Positions 54,056-63,960 of a stretch of DNA of 64,000 nt are shown here, piece by piece. A program made the translations under genes and the position numbers. The notes beneath the pieces are model-generated. The model ran no database searches. It saw only the letters and a list, made by a program, of their open reading frames with translations, and was not told the DNA's origin. Each line of letters begins with the position of its first letter. The first letter of the stretch is position 1. This DNA comes from Campylobacter sp. CN_NE2 (GTDB taxonomy: Bacteria > Campylobacterota > Campylobacteria > Campylobacterales > Campylobacteraceae): NCBI RefSeq assembly GCF_027797465.1, contig NZ_CP115608.1, positions 868,001-932,000 of the forward strand, in the 5' to 3' direction.

Positions 54056-54559
54056 CTAAACGGCACCGATAATGTAATTTGGTAGTATATCACTATTTTT
54101 ATTTAAATTTGATAAAGTTTGTGGTAGCTCAAACGCTTTTGGCTCACATTTTTCTAGCACGATTTCGCCGTCATGATATACAAAACTTAAATTTTTATTT
54201 GCTCTAATGGGGCTAAAATTATTTAATTCAAATCCGCTAATCGCAAATAACGGAAAATTTAGCGCAGTCGAGAGTGTCTTTAAGATGACATAGCTTAGTT
54301 TTATCCCCATAAAACTACCCGGAGTGTTTGCGTAAATCACGCTTTTAATCTCATAAATTTGCAAAATTTCATCAAATTTAGAGATTAGAAAATCTCCTGC
54401 TTTTTCGTTTTCATCGCTAACAAATTTTTGGATTAAATTTCCGTTTTCGTAAATTCCAATCAAAACGGGCGTTGTAAGGGCAACAACGAGAATTTCAACT
54501 TGTTTTATGAGTGCGACCTTATGCAAAAACTTTTGAGTAGGCTCTAACGATTTCTTCAT
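54056..54559 (-). CDS. tsaB: TsaB-like tRNA threonylcarbamoyladenosine protein
   Basis: 167 residues, short for TsaB (about 225). It has an N-terminal LVVALTTPVLIGIYENGN strand-turn like the ASKHA phosphate loop, and YANTPGSFMGIKLSYV near residue 105 matching the GPGSFTGLRIG signature. The C-terminal half is much reduced. TsaB with TsaD and TsaE forms t6A37 in ANN-reading tRNAs. It overlaps lpxC by 41 bases; the start is uncertain, since downstream in-frame starts are weak. It precedes thrB by 8 bases. Confidence 0.78.
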   Translation of the reverse strand: MKKSLEPTQKFLHKVALIKQVEILVVALTTPVLIGIYENGNLIQKFVSDENEKAGDFLISKFDEILQIYEIKSVIYANTPGSFMGIKLSYVILKTLSTALNFPLFAISGFELNNFSPIRANKNLSFVYHDGEIVLEKCEPKAFELPQTLSNLNKNSDILPNYIIGAV

Positions 54560-55403
54560 TCAAGCTTACGATTTCGTAGTTTTTAGCGTCGCTAAATACG
54601 GCTTTTGTAAGCTTGTGATTTAAATCATGACTTCCTGCGTAAGCTGTATAATCGCCCAAAATCGGTGCGCCCATTAAAGATAAATCGCCGATAGCGTCTA
54701 AAATTTTGTGGCGGACAAATTCGTTCTCAAAACGCAACCCTTCTGGGTTTAAAATTCTTGTATCATCGATGACAACGGCATTTTCTAGGCTTCCACCAAG
54801 TGCTAAATTCATCGAGCGAAGCATTTGAACATCTTTTAAAAATCCGAAAGTTCTAGCTCTGGCGATCTCTTTTAGATAATTTTTTTTGCCGAATTCAAAA
54901 ACGAAATTTTGTCTTCCGATTAGCGGGTGCGAAAATTCAATCGTATAATCAAATTTAGGATTTTTGCTTGGGCTTAACCTAACAAATTTATCATTTTCTC
55001 TTACTTCTACGCTTTGTTTTATAATGATTGCTTTTTTATCTTCGTCAAGCTTTTTCGTTCCTGCTTCATCAAGTAGCATACAAAAACTTATCGCACTTCC
55101 GTCCATAACAGGGATTTCATTTGCATCGACAATGATTCTTATGTTGTCGATTCCGTAGCTATTTATCGCACTTAAAATATGCTCGATAGTCGAAACGAAG
55201 CCTTTTTCATTTCCCACGACCGTCGCCATTTGCGTATTTACGACATTTTGGGGTGCGGCTTTGAAACTAACGCCCAAATCGCTTCTATAAAATACAATTC
55301 CACTATCAGCTTCGAGCGGTTCAAGAATAAGTTTTATAGGTTCGCCTTTGTGAAGACCGATTCCAACGCCTTCAACTCGCTTAGCTATGGTGATTTGTTT
55401 CAA
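54519..55403 (-). CDS. lpxC: UDP-3-O-acyl-N-acetylglucosamine deacetylase
   Basis: 294 residues from a TTG at 55403 with AAGGA eight bases upstream; an in-frame ATG 11 codons earlier gives an N-terminus without homology. It has zinc ligands in VSTIEHILSAI (His), HKILDAIGDLSLMG (His, Asp) and the catalytic His in GSHDLNHKL. It performs the committed step of lipid A synthesis, so the organism has lipid A. It overlaps the tsaB-like gene by 41 bases. Confidence 0.95.
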   Translation of the reverse strand: MKQITIAKRVEGVGIGLHKGEPIKLILEPLEADSGIVFYRSDLGVSFKAAPQNVVNTQMATVVGNEKGFVSTIEHILSAINSYGIDNIRIIVDANEIPVMDGSAISFCMLLDEAGTKKLDEDKKAIIIKQSVEVRENDKFVRLSPSKNPKFDYTIEFSHPLIGRQNFVFEFGKKNYLKEIARARTFGFLKDVQMLRSMNLALGGSLENAVVIDDTRILNPEGLRFENEFVRHKILDAIGDLSLMGAPILGDYTAYAGSHDLNHKLTKAVFSDAKNYEIVSLNEEIVRAYSKVFA

Positions 55404-55459
55404 ATTTCGTTTCCTTTTAAAAATTTCGCCAAACATTATACCAAAATTTGGTTAATAAA

Positions 55460-56848
55460 TTATTTTTCGCCATTTATAGTTTTTTTCGCATTTTCTAAAA
55501 TATCAAAAATATTATCTTTCATCCATTTTGGATCCATCCACTCTTCTGGTCTAGTTTCAACGCCTTGAACGATAGTTCCAAAATGCAAATGATCGCCAAA
55601 AGCAAAGCCGGTTGCGCCGGTATTTCCCAAAATATCGCCCGGTTTTACCTGATCTCCAATGCTGACATTTGAGCTTGTGCAGTGAGCGTAAATTCCATAC
55701 AAGCCAAATCCGTAATAAACAACGATATTTAGCCCGTAAATTCCGTTTTCTGTCGTTTCTACAACCACGCCGTAATTACTCTCTATGATAGGAGCTGCCG
55801 CCGTGCTAGCAAGATCTAGCCCCATGTGCCACGATTCGCTTAAATTTTCCCCTTGCCAAGAGTAAATTCTATGATCGCCGTAACTTGCCACGGCTGCTGC
55901 ATTTTTAAGCGGTGAAAATGGTCGAATTTCAAATTTATCAAATTTTTTTTCATGGATTTTCGAAGTTGCTTTTTTGATAAATTTGCCGTTTTCTTCACGC
56001 AAAACTTCATTTACAAATTTAAATTTATCAATCCCTTCTAATTTGCTAGGGTTTTGTGCGTAAATTTCGACTAGTTCGCTAACTTTTCCGTCAATGAATT
56101 TTTGCGTTAAAGCTATATTTGAGACCTTATAATTTTTATCTTGGTAAAAATAGTGAATTTGCGAATTTGAGAGATTTCCTGCCTTATCGGTAGCAACGAC
56201 ATCTGCTCTAAATTCGTCCAAATTTGCCGGCCACGCTATCAAAGCAGCGTAAAATCCGTCTTTTTCAAAAGGCAGGGCAGAAAATTCTTTTCCGTAATTT
56301 GTGCGCACAAAAACGCGATCTAGCATTTCATCGCCAGCCTTAAAAACCACGACCGCAGCACCACCTTTTGTGATTTTATAAGATTGGTTTATAATGCTGA
56401 TTGTTGGTTTTTTATTATCGACGATTATTTTTGAAGTTGCTTTACTTTCGTTGCCAAGCGTGAAATTCCACTTGCTAATATCGCTAATAGCGACTTCTAG
56501 GTCATAGTTGGCATTATTATTTAAAATTAAATTTTTTGGAAATTCAAGCGAAATTTCTAACTCTTTTTGCGTAATGCCGTATTCTTCGTCTTTTAAAGCG
56601 ATTTTTTTATCATTATCTATCAAATTTACAACTACTTTTTTTATGCCAGTATCGTCGCTAACTTTAAATTTCAAAGGCGAAGTCAAATTCCAATAAATTT
56701 GATTTTCAAGCTCGATTTTAGGCGGATTTTGTTCCAACAAAGGTGAAGTAAAAATTTTAAAAATTCCAAAAACAACCAACCCTAAAAGTGCCAAAAGCGC
56801 AACAAATTTAAATTTACTTCCGTCATTTCGTCTATAACTTCTTCTCAT
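55460..56848 (-). CDS. Periplasmic M23 (LytM-type) peptidoglycan endopeptidase
   Basis: 462 residues. An N-terminal membrane anchor lies at about residues 13-31 (FVALLALLGLVVFGIF). A middle region of beta-rich sequence (to about 330) is followed by the LytM domain with SWHMGLDLAST (HxxxD zinc motif), YAHCTSSNVSIGDQVKPGDILGNTGATG and the second HxH motif GDHLHFGT. All four zinc and catalytic residues are present, so it is likely active in cell-wall remodelling and cell shape. It is between tyrA and lpxC. Confidence 0.9.
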   Translation of the reverse strand: MRRSYRRNDGSKFKFVALLALLGLVVFGIFKIFTSPLLEQNPPKIELENQIYWNLTSPLKFKVSDDTGIKKVVVNLIDNDKKIALKDEEYGITQKELEISLEFPKNLILNNNANYDLEVAISDISKWNFTLGNESKATSKIIVDNKKPTISIINQSYKITKGGAAVVVFKAGDEMLDRVFVRTNYGKEFSALPFEKDGFYAALIAWPANLDEFRADVVATDKAGNLSNSQIHYFYQDKNYKVSNIALTQKFIDGKVSELVEIYAQNPSKLEGIDKFKFVNEVLREENGKFIKKATSKIHEKKFDKFEIRPFSPLKNAAAVASYGDHRIYSWQGENLSESWHMGLDLASTAAAPIIESNYGVVVETTENGIYGLNIVVYYGFGLYGIYAHCTSSNVSIGDQVKPGDILGNTGATGFAFGDHLHFGTIVQGVETRPEEWMDPKWMKDNIFDILENAKKTINGEK

Positions 56849-56952
56849 AAAAATACCTTATTTTTTTAATCGTGTGATTTTACAAAACTTAGTTTAATTA
56901 TCGGTAAATTTGGCAAATTTAAGTGCCAAATTTAGTGAATTTTCGCAAAAAT

Positions 56953-57783
56953 TTAGATAATATCTCGCAGTTTTCTTGCTTCATACATCCATTTTTGCAA
57001 ATCGTCCCATTTTTCATCTTTTATCATATCGGTGCAAATTTTTAACTCTTTTTCAAAATTTTCAATCGAATTTAACAAATTTGATTTATTTTGCTTGAAA
57101 ATATCAACCCACATTTCAGGGCTTGATTTAGCGATTCTTGCCATTCCTGTAAAACTTCCACCTGCTAAATTTATGATATTTCTGCGATTTTCTTCTTTTA
57201 AAACGCTATTGACTAGCGAATAGCTTATGGCGTGCGGTAAATGCGATATTAGACCTACATGGTGATCGTGGCTTTTTGCGTTCATAAATACGATTTTCAT
57301 GCCGACAAAAGAAAAAATTTCAACCGCTCTTTTCATGTGCATTTCCCCGGCGTCCTTATCATCGCAAATGACTACAACGGCGTCTTTTAAAAGCTCTTTA
57401 AAAGCAGCTTTTGGACCTGAGTTTTCCGTTCCTGCCATAGGGTGAGCAGCGATAAAATTTGACCTAATTTCGCTCGGACAACTCTCTAAAATCTTAAATT
57501 TCGTGCTACCTAAATCGATAATCGTAGTATCGCTTTTGCAATCTTTCAAATTTTGCAAGGTTGAGATAATGGCTTCAACGGGGATTGCCAAAAAAATAAC
57601 ATCGCATTTTTGCTTCATCTCATTGATACTTAAAATTTCATGTACAAGCCCTAAATTTAGGGCAGCCTGCTCGTTTTCTTTTGATAAATCAAAGCCGCTA
57701 ACGCTACTTACGATTTTTGTGCTTTTTAAACAAAGTCCCAAAGAACCGCCGATAAGACCCAAACCTATGATACCGATTTTCAT
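56953..57783 (-). CDS. tyrA: Prephenate dehydrogenase
   Basis: 276 residues, single-domain TyrA. It has Rossmann GLGLIGGSLG at the N-terminus, the catalytic/substrate-binding AAHPMAGTENSGPKAA near residue 115 and SHDHHVGLISHLPHAISY near 175. It converts prephenate to 4-hydroxyphenylpyruvate with NAD. It lacks a chorismate mutase fusion. It lies divergent from bamA and precedes the M23 peptidase by about 100 bases. Confidence 0.93.
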   Translation of the reverse strand: MKIGIIGLGLIGGSLGLCLKSTKIVSSVSGFDLSKENEQAALNLGLVHEILSINEMKQKCDVIFLAIPVEAIISTLQNLKDCKSDTTIIDLGSTKFKILESCPSEIRSNFIAAHPMAGTENSGPKAAFKELLKDAVVVICDDKDAGEMHMKRAVEIFSFVGMKIVFMNAKSHDHHVGLISHLPHAISYSLVNSVLKEENRRNIINLAGGSFTGMARIAKSSPEMWVDIFKQNKSNLLNSIENFEKELKICTDMIKDEKWDDLQKWMYEARKLRDII

Positions 57784-57824
57784 AAAAATTCCTTAAATTC
57801 TTTGTAATTTTAAATTAATTATGG

Positions 57825-57830
57825 TATTAT
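57825..57830 (+). promoter_or_regulatory. Predicted -10 box for bamA
   Basis: TATTAT on the plus strand, 35 bases upstream of the bamA ATG, in the short divergent gap with tyrA. The match to TATAAT is five of six, so support is modest. Confidence 0.4.
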
Positions 57831-57865
57831 ACGCAAGTTATATTAATTTTTTTTTAGGTAATTAT

Positions 57866-60115
57866 ATGAAAAAAAATATTTTTTTACTTTTAACAAGTAT
57901 TTCTGTGGCACTATCAACACAGATAAAATCCGTAAATTTCGAAGGTTTAAACTACTTGTCCGAAAAGGTTGCACAGGATATTTCAGGACTTAAAGTCGGC
58001 GATGTCATCACAGGCGAAAATACAAACGCTGCCATTTCAAATTTATTCGCACAAGGCTATTTTAACGATATTTATGTCAAAGAAAGTGGTGGAAATGTAA
58101 CAATAGTAGTCGATGAAAAACCTACAATCGCAAAAGTCGATATAGAAAATGTCGTTACTAACGATAGAGATCAAATCATACAACTAATAGGAATAAAAGC
58201 AGGACAAATGTATGATGAAGTTGCTGTTTCAAGAGCAAAAGAAAGGGTTAAACAATATTACGAAGCAAAAGGTTTTTTTGATACGGTTGTAGAGACAAAG
58301 GCACTTCCTGTGCATGAAAATCAAAAATCGGTCCAAGTCGTATTTATGGTAAATCGTGGCGAAAATATCATCATCGAAAAGGTAAATTTAGTAGGTGCAG
58401 ATAAACTTGATTATGGCGACATTGAACCTGCGGTTGCAAATAAACAAAGAGAAGTGTTTGGTTGGCTTTGGGGATTTAATGACGGAAAAGTCAAAAGCTT
58501 TGAACTTCCAAACGATGCAGCTAGAATTCAAGAAGAATACTACAAAAAAGGCTATTTAGATGCAGAAGTTTCAAATCCAATTTTAAATGCCGATATAAAT
58601 AGCTACACGGCTGATTTGACATATTATATCACAGAAGGAAATCGTTATAAGGTAGGTAGCGTAGATATAGAAGCTCCAGATGAAGTTGAAATCAATAAAG
58701 AAAAAATGATAAAAAGTTTCAAACTAGAATCCGGAGATAAGATGAATTCGGAATTCTTACGCCGCGATATGAAAAAACTTGAAGAAGCTGTTGCCGATCA
58801 AGGTTTTGCCTATGTTAGGGTTTTACCTCAAACTAGACAAGATCCAGAAAATAGCATTGTTGATATAAAATATGTAGTTATTCCTGAGCAAAAAGTTTAT
58901 ATACGAAATGTTACCATTTCAGGAAATGATAAAACAGCAGATAAGGTCGTTCGTCGCGAGATGTATTTGACAGAAGGAAATTTATACAGTAGAAGCGACT
59001 ATGTAGATTCGCTAAATGCTCTAAAACGAACGGGCTATTTTGAAGATGTTGAAATCAAAGAAACAAGAGTAGGCGATAATGAAATCGACCTAGAAGTCGC
59101 AGTCAAAGAAGCTCCGACTGGCTCCATCACAGGTGGTGTGGGTTATAGTAGTAGCGACGGCGTTTTACTAAGTGCTGGCATTAGTGATAGAAATGTATTC
59201 GGAACCGGATTAAAAGGCGAATTTGCTATTGAAAAAAGTGAAGATTCACTTAGTGGTCGTATTGGGCTGACAAATCCTAGAATCTTTGATAGCGAATATA
59301 GTCTTGGCGGAACCATTTATGCAAATGATTATGAATGGGACGATTATAGCGAGAGATCAATCGGCTTTACAGGCACACTTGGTCGAAGAATTGGACGATA
59401 TACACAAGCTAGTTTAACATATATATTAGAAAGAACTGAAATCGAAGGTTTGGACGCCTATTATGCAGCAGCAGGTTATAGAAACGGAAAAACTATAAAA
59501 AGCTCTTTAACTCCATCTATTACTTTTAACAACACGGATGATTATTATCTACCTAGAAGCGGTGCAATTGCAAGTGCCAGTTTAGAATATGCGGGACTTG
59601 GCGGAGACATAGAATTTACCAAAGCAAGAGCAAATCTAAACTGGTATTTTGGCATGAAAGATTATATTGATTGGGATATTATTTTTAGATATAAAGCCGC
59701 AGCAGGTTATATTTGGAATAATGACAAAAGCAAACTTCCGATTAACGAAAAGCTATTTTTGGGCGGTATGAAAAGTATAAGAGGCTATGATAGTAGAAGC
59801 ATACCAAAAAGTGAAGTCTGCATTGGCGCGAATCAGTGTAAATTTATTGAAACAGGCGGTATGCAAAGCTTTAACAACTCATTTGAGTTAAGCTTCCCGC
59901 TAATTGATAGACTAAAAATGCGTTTGGTTGCATTTTTTGACTATGGTATGATAGGCAATGATAGTTGGGATGAAGAAATTCGTTATAGTGCAGGTGGTGG
60001 TTTGGAATGGATGACGCCAATCGGACCACTTCAACTATATCTAGTTAAACCGTTAAATAAAAAACCAAACGACGAAACAAATAGTTTCGAATTTAATATC
60101 GGTGCAAGATTTTAA
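57866..60115 (+). CDS. bamA: Outer-membrane protein assembly factor BamA
   Basis: 749 residues from the ATG at 57866 (AGG seven bases upstream). A 15-residue longer frame lacks a signal-peptide start and is rejected. A signal peptide (MKKNIFLLLTSISVALS) is followed by five POTRA domains (to about 410) and an Omp85 barrel (about 430-749), with the FLGGMKSIRGYDSR motif and a C-terminal aromatic signature ending FNIGARF. It inserts beta-barrel proteins into the outer membrane. A BamB-like lipoprotein is encoded at 14766. It ends in a strong bidirectional hairpin. Confidence 0.97.
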   Translation: MKKNIFLLLTSISVALSTQIKSVNFEGLNYLSEKVAQDISGLKVGDVITGENTNAAISNLFAQGYFNDIYVKESGGNVTIVVDEKPTIAKVDIENVVTNDRDQIIQLIGIKAGQMYDEVAVSRAKERVKQYYEAKGFFDTVVETKALPVHENQKSVQVVFMVNRGENIIIEKVNLVGADKLDYGDIEPAVANKQREVFGWLWGFNDGKVKSFELPNDAARIQEEYYKKGYLDAEVSNPILNADINSYTADLTYYITEGNRYKVGSVDIEAPDEVEINKEKMIKSFKLESGDKMNSEFLRRDMKKLEEAVADQGFAYVRVLPQTRQDPENSIVDIKYVVIPEQKVYIRNVTISGNDKTADKVVRREMYLTEGNLYSRSDYVDSLNALKRTGYFEDVEIKETRVGDNEIDLEVAVKEAPTGSITGGVGYSSSDGVLLSAGISDRNVFGTGLKGEFAIEKSEDSLSGRIGLTNPRIFDSEYSLGGTIYANDYEWDDYSERSIGFTGTLGRRIGRYTQASLTYILERTEIEGLDAYYAAAGYRNGKTIKSSLTPSITFNNTDDYYLPRSGAIASASLEYAGLGGDIEFTKARANLNWYFGMKDYIDWDIIFRYKAAAGYIWNNDKSKLPINEKLFLGGMKSIRGYDSRSIPKSEVCIGANQCKFIETGGMQSFNNSFELSFPLIDRLKMRLVAFFDYGMIGNDSWDEEIRYSAGGGLEWMTPIGPLQLYLVKPLNKKPNDETNSFEFNIGARF

Positions 60116-60130
60116 GCTTTCTTAACTCCA

Positions 60131-60168
60131 AATTCACAGCAAATTTAATATTAAATTTGCTGTGAATT
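60131..60168. terminator. Bidirectional terminator hairpin between bamA and dus
   Basis: AATTCACAGCAAATTTAA and TTAAATTTGCTGTGAATT are near-perfect complements around a three-base centre. It sits between convergent bamA and dus and could serve both; flanking T runs are short. Confidence 0.75.
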
Positions 60169-60188
60169 AAGTCATTGCGAAATACAAT

Positions 60189-61100
60189 TTAAAAAAATTC
60201 GCAAATTTTATCTCGCATAATTTCGCCCAAATTTATATGATTTATCTCTTCTCTAAAATTTGCGGCATTTTCATGTCCCTTTGAATACTCATGTAAATGT
60301 TTGCGAAATATCGCCACGCCGTGCGTTCCGTAGTATTTTATCATCTCATCAAAATGACATACAATAATCTTTTTTTTAGTTTCCATATCCACGCTTTTGC
60401 CCGTTTTTATCTCGTAAAAAACCCATGGTTTGCCGATACTTGCGCGTCCTATCATCAAAGCATCGGCGTTTGTAAATTTAAAAATTTGCTCTGCGTTTTG
60501 CGAATTTATATCTCCGTTTGCGATTAACGGAATTTTCACAGCTTTTTTTGCCAACGCAATCGCTTCGTAATCAACCTTTGCACTGTATCCGCCCTTGCGA
60601 GTGCGTCCGTGCATAGCGATAAAATCAGCCCCTGCGTTTTCTACCGCTTTTGCCACAATTTCAGGGATTTTTTCATCAAATCCCAAACGCACTTTTGCGC
60701 TTGTGAATTTTTTATTTGAGTGCTTTTTTATGGTTTCGATTAGTCGTGAAAGCTTGTCTAAATTTAGTAGCAATGCCGAACCAGCATTTTGCTTTACGAC
60801 CTTTGGCACGGGACAACCGCAGTTTAAATCAATGCCGTCGATGCCATCAAACTCATTTAAAATCAAAACTGCTTTTTTGATAACTTCTTCATCGCTTCCT
60901 GCGATTTGGACGATAAAGGGGCTTTCAAATTCGTTTTTTTCTAGCATTTTTAGCGTTTTTTCTCCGCCAAAAACAAGCGCATTTGAGCTTATCATCTCGC
61001 TAATGGTTACATCGCAGCCAAATTGTTTAACAACGCCCCGAAGTGGCGGATCTGAAAAACCCGCCAACGGAGCTAAAAATAAAGGATTGTTTTTAAACAT
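60189..61100 (-). CDS. dus: tRNA-dihydrouridine synthase
   Basis: 303 residues. FMN-binding TIM barrel: APLAGFSDPPLRG at the N-terminus, the catalytic cysteine in NCGCPVPKVVKQNAGS near residue 100, ANGDI near 195 and IGRASIGKPW near 217. It matches the DusB subgroup in the N-terminal pattern. It reduces uridines in the tRNA D-loop. It begins at the last base of the upstream membrane-protein gene (one-base overlap). Confidence 0.93.
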   Translation of the reverse strand: MFKNNPLFLAPLAGFSDPPLRGVVKQFGCDVTISEMISSNALVFGGEKTLKMLEKNEFESPFIVQIAGSDEEVIKKAVLILNEFDGIDGIDLNCGCPVPKVVKQNAGSALLLNLDKLSRLIETIKKHSNKKFTSAKVRLGFDEKIPEIVAKAVENAGADFIAMHGRTRKGGYSAKVDYEAIALAKKAVKIPLIANGDINSQNAEQIFKFTNADALMIGRASIGKPWVFYEIKTGKSVDMETKKKIIVCHFDEMIKYYGTHGVAIFRKHLHEYSKGHENAANFREEINHINLGEIMRDKICEFF

Positions 61101-62098
61101 TAAAAAATCAAAGAAGCAGGGACATTTTTGCCGTTGTCTTTTAAAAATAGCAAAAGATTAAATTTTTCGTATTCGTCGCCGTCACTTAGACCAATTTGCT
61201 CTCTTAGCTCATCAATCATACCAAGCTCATAAAGTGCGTAAAGATAGGCTTCGGTTGCGTTCGAATTCTCATTTTTAAGTCGTTCAAAAAACGCTTTATA
61301 GCTTTCAGGCGCCATTACGACTTGAAGTTTTTTTGCAAAATTTATAAAATCTGCTTCGCTAAATTTTTCATTATTTAGCATTTCAAATAGATCATTTGTC
61401 GCAATTTCAATATCTTTTTTAACATATCTATCTATTACCAAATTTACTTCACTTAGCTCACTTGGGATGCCGTATTTTTTGATTTCCAAATAAGTTTCGC
61501 TTTGCAAAAGCTCATTATACGCTTTATTTATAAAATCTTGGCTATAAACACCTTTTGCTTTTAAAATTTCATGAGCATATTTTGGATCTGTATCAAGGCG
61601 ATTTAACTCATTTTGCAAAAAAAGCCCGTTGTCTTTTGGAAGTTTAAATTTTTTCAAATCCACAACTTCGCCTTTTTTAACCTTTTCGATCGTATCGATG
61701 ATAGCCTTGATTTCAGGGTTATCAACCACAATATCGCTACTATCATACCATGGTGAAAGCACCTTTGTAATAGAGCTTGGATTTTTAAAGAATTCGGTTT
61801 TGAAATCTTTATTTGTATCAAGTCCCAATAAAACATCTTTACTCATCGCTTCATAAGTGCTTAAATCTTTTGAAATCGCCCTTTTTGTGCGATAAAAACA
61901 GAAACTATGATATGCAAAATGAAAAATCGTCAAAAGCATATAAAGCACAAGTGGCAGAACAAACCAAGCCGCAATCGGCAAATTTAGCTCAAATCCAAAA
62001 AGATCTAAGGCATAGCTTCCGCTGACTTGCGAAAATACACTAACTGCGATAATTGCGATAAAAATAATCGAATAAAGAAAAAATTGCTTGGTTTTCAT
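61100..62098 (-). CDS. Conserved membrane protein with soluble domain
   Basis: 332 residues. Two N-terminal helices at about 7-28 and 40-63 anchor the protein; the rest is hydrophilic and helical, with no recognised family motif. The order dus-membrane protein-dksA-rlmH-accD is one I remember from C. jejuni, so the gene is a conserved member of this block with unknown function. It has a Shine-Dalgarno (AAGGAAG) before the start and touches dus. Confidence 0.8.
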   Translation of the reverse strand: MKTKQFFLYSIIFIAIIAVSVFSQVSGSYALDLFGFELNLPIAAWFVLPLVLYMLLTIFHFAYHSFCFYRTKRAISKDLSTYEAMSKDVLLGLDTNKDFKTEFFKNPSSITKVLSPWYDSSDIVVDNPEIKAIIDTIEKVKKGEVVDLKKFKLPKDNGLFLQNELNRLDTDPKYAHEILKAKGVYSQDFINKAYNELLQSETYLEIKKYGIPSELSEVNLVIDRYVKKDIEIATNDLFEMLNNEKFSEADFINFAKKLQVVMAPESYKAFFERLKNENSNATEAYLYALYELGMIDELREQIGLSDGDEYEKFNLLLFLKDNGKNVPASLIF

Positions 62099-62112
62099 TT
62101 TACTTCCTTAAA

Positions 62113-62463
62113 TTATTGTCGTTTTTCAGAAATTTCCCTGCATGAGATACAAAGACTAGCGTGCGGTTTTGCTTTTAGGCGTTCTAAATTTATCTGTTCT
62201 TCGCACTCTTCGCAAATTCCATAATTTCCGTTTTCTATTTTTTTCAAAGCTTTTTCAATCTTTTGAAATTCAATGCGTTGTTTTAAGCTGATGGCATACT
62301 CTAAATTTGAATCAGTATTTACACTAGCCACATCAAAATCATCAACAGCGCCATTCGAGCGAAGTTCTGCGATTTCATCAGCAGATTTATTTATATTTTT
62401 AATGATTTGCTCTTTTCTCTCTTCTAAAAGCTTCTTAAAAAATTTCAACTCGTTTTTTTTCAT
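62113..62463 (-). CDS. dksA: RNA polymerase-binding transcription factor DksA
   Basis: 116 residues. An N-terminal coiled coil with the tip motif DDFDVA (DxxDxA form) is followed by the C4 zinc finger CEECEEQINLERLKAKPHASLCISC. It enters the secondary channel of RNA polymerase and acts with ppGpp in the stringent response. It is 14 bases upstream of the membrane-protein gene and 9 after rlmH. Confidence 0.94.
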   Translation of the reverse strand: MKKNELKFFKKLLEERKEQIIKNINKSADEIAELRSNGAVDDFDVASVNTDSNLEYAISLKQRIEFQKIEKALKKIENGNYGICEECEEQINLERLKAKPHASLCISCREISEKRQ

Positions 62464-62472
62464 TTTCTTCCT

Positions 62473-62925
62473 TTATTTGTGATATGGATGACTTGCATTA
62501 ATACACAAAGCACGAAAAATTTGCTCAAAAAGCACCAGTTTTGCGACTTTATGTGCTAATGTAAGCCTTGTAAGACTTACAACCTTATCCATTTTTGCCT
62601 TAAAATTTTCACTTAGCCCATACGCCCCGCCGATAAAAAACGAAATTTGCGAATTTGATTTTAGTAAATTCGCAAATTCAAAGCTATCGCACATAACGCC
62701 ATTTTCATCAAGCGCTATGCAATAGCCTTTTGCTTTATTTTCATAAATTTCATCATAGGCTTTTAATGCCTGTTCTCTTGAAATCGTTTGGGCTTTTGCG
62801 ACACTAGAATTAAAGTAAATTTCATCTTTTATAACGGCAAATTTGCTAGACATTTTTATATATTCTTTTATTTCGTCTTTAAATTCAGCCGTTTTTTGTA
62901 TCGAATTCACAAAAATTTGCACCAC
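62473..62925 (-). CDS. rlmH: 23S rRNA (pseudouridine1915-N3)-methyltransferase
   Basis: 150 residues, SPOUT fold. It has the SAM-knot segment [18 protein letters not shown] near residue 93 and the C-terminal ASHPYHK, the RlmH tail that orders the active site. It methylates pseudouridine 1915 in helix 69 of 23S rRNA in the assembled ribosome. It overlaps accD by one base. Confidence 0.93.
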   Translation of the reverse strand: MVQIFVNSIQKTAEFKDEIKEYIKMSSKFAVIKDEIYFNSSVAKAQTISREQALKAYDEIYENKAKGYCIALDENGVMCDSFEFANLLKSNSQISFFIGGAYGLSENFKAKMDKVVSLTRLTLAHKVAKLVLFEQIFRALCINASHPYHK

Positions 62926-63833
62926 TACTCTTCCTTTTCTTCCAAATCTTCGCTGATAATGTCGTCCCCTACTTCGCCAATATTTACTTTGTCATTGTGC
63001 GTTAGATAGGTTATCATATTGCTTAAAAACTTTTTGTGTTCGCTTCGTGGAACGATAGCATCTATTAGTCCATGTTCTAGCAAAAACTCAGCCGTTTGAA
63101 AGCCTTCCGGTAAATCGGCTCCGATGGTTTGTTTGATGACTCTTTGCCCTGCAAAACCTATCAAGGCTCCCGGTTCAGCGATGATTATATCGCCAAGCCA
63201 CGCAAACGAGGCCGAAACACCGCCCATAGTCGGGTCGGTTAAAATCGAAATATAAGGAATTTTTGCATTTGCCAACATTTTCATCGCTGCACTTGTTTTG
63301 CTCATTTGCATTAACGAAAATGTGCTTTCTTGCATTCTTGCGCCACCGCTTGCGCTAATGATTATCAAAGGCTCTTTTTTTTCTATCGCCCTATTTGCGG
63401 CTCTAACTATTTTTTCGCCCTCGACTGAGCCTAAACTTCCGCCCATAAAACGAAAATCAAAAACCACAAGCTGGACGCTTTTTCCGTCTATCTTGCCCTC
63501 ACCTGCCACGACGGCACTTTTAGTGCCTGTTTTTTCTTCGCCTTCTAAAATTCGCTTTTTATATGATTTTTTATCTACGAATTTTAGCGGATCTATCGGT
63601 TCAAGTGCATTATCTTCTTCAATAAAGCTATTTTCGTCGCAGATTAATTTTATTCTTTCCATAGGTAAAATTCGCATGTGATAGCCACATTTTGGGCATA
63701 CTTCGCAACACGATTCTACTTCTTTATAATACATAAGCGCGTTACAGCCCTGACATTTCACCCAGTGCGTAGGTGCTTCGCTAGGATCTGCTTGTTTGCG
63801 TCGCATTTTTGAAAAAATATCACCGAAATTCAT
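62925..63833 (-). CDS. accD: Acetyl-CoA carboxylase carboxyltransferase subunit beta
   Basis: 302 residues. An N-terminal C4 zinc finger ([29 protein letters not shown]) is followed by the crotonase-like domain with [27 protein letters not shown] and [16 protein letters not shown]. With AccA it transfers carboxyl to acetyl-CoA for fatty-acid synthesis. It is the first gene of the accD-rlmH-dksA run, and a TATAAT lies upstream. Confidence 0.96.
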   Translation of the reverse strand: MNFGDIFSKMRRKQADPSEAPTHWVKCQGCNALMYYKEVESCCEVCPKCGYHMRILPMERIKLICDENSFIEEDNALEPIDPLKFVDKKSYKKRILEGEEKTGTKSAVVAGEGKIDGKSVQLVVFDFRFMGGSLGSVEGEKIVRAANRAIEKKEPLIIISASGGARMQESTFSLMQMSKTSAAMKMLANAKIPYISILTDPTMGGVSASFAWLGDIIIAEPGALIGFAGQRVIKQTIGADLPEGFQTAEFLLEHGLIDAIVPRSEHKKFLSNMITYLTHNDKVNIGEVGDDIISEDLEEKEE

Positions 63834-63867
63834 ATTTTTTCCTTTTAATATATTTGTAAATCTTGTG

Positions 63868-63873
63868 ATTATA
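63868..63873 (-). promoter_or_regulatory. Predicted -10 box for the accD operon
   Basis: TATAAT on the minus strand, 35 bases before the accD ATG. It would drive accD-rlmH-dksA and possibly the membrane-protein and dus genes, which follow with little spacing. Confidence 0.55.
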
Positions 63874-63960
63874 GCTTATTTTTCCTTATAAAATTTTATT
63901 TTTGGTAAAAATTTAGCAAATTTTATCTATTGTAAAACTCAAATTTAGTAAAATCCACAA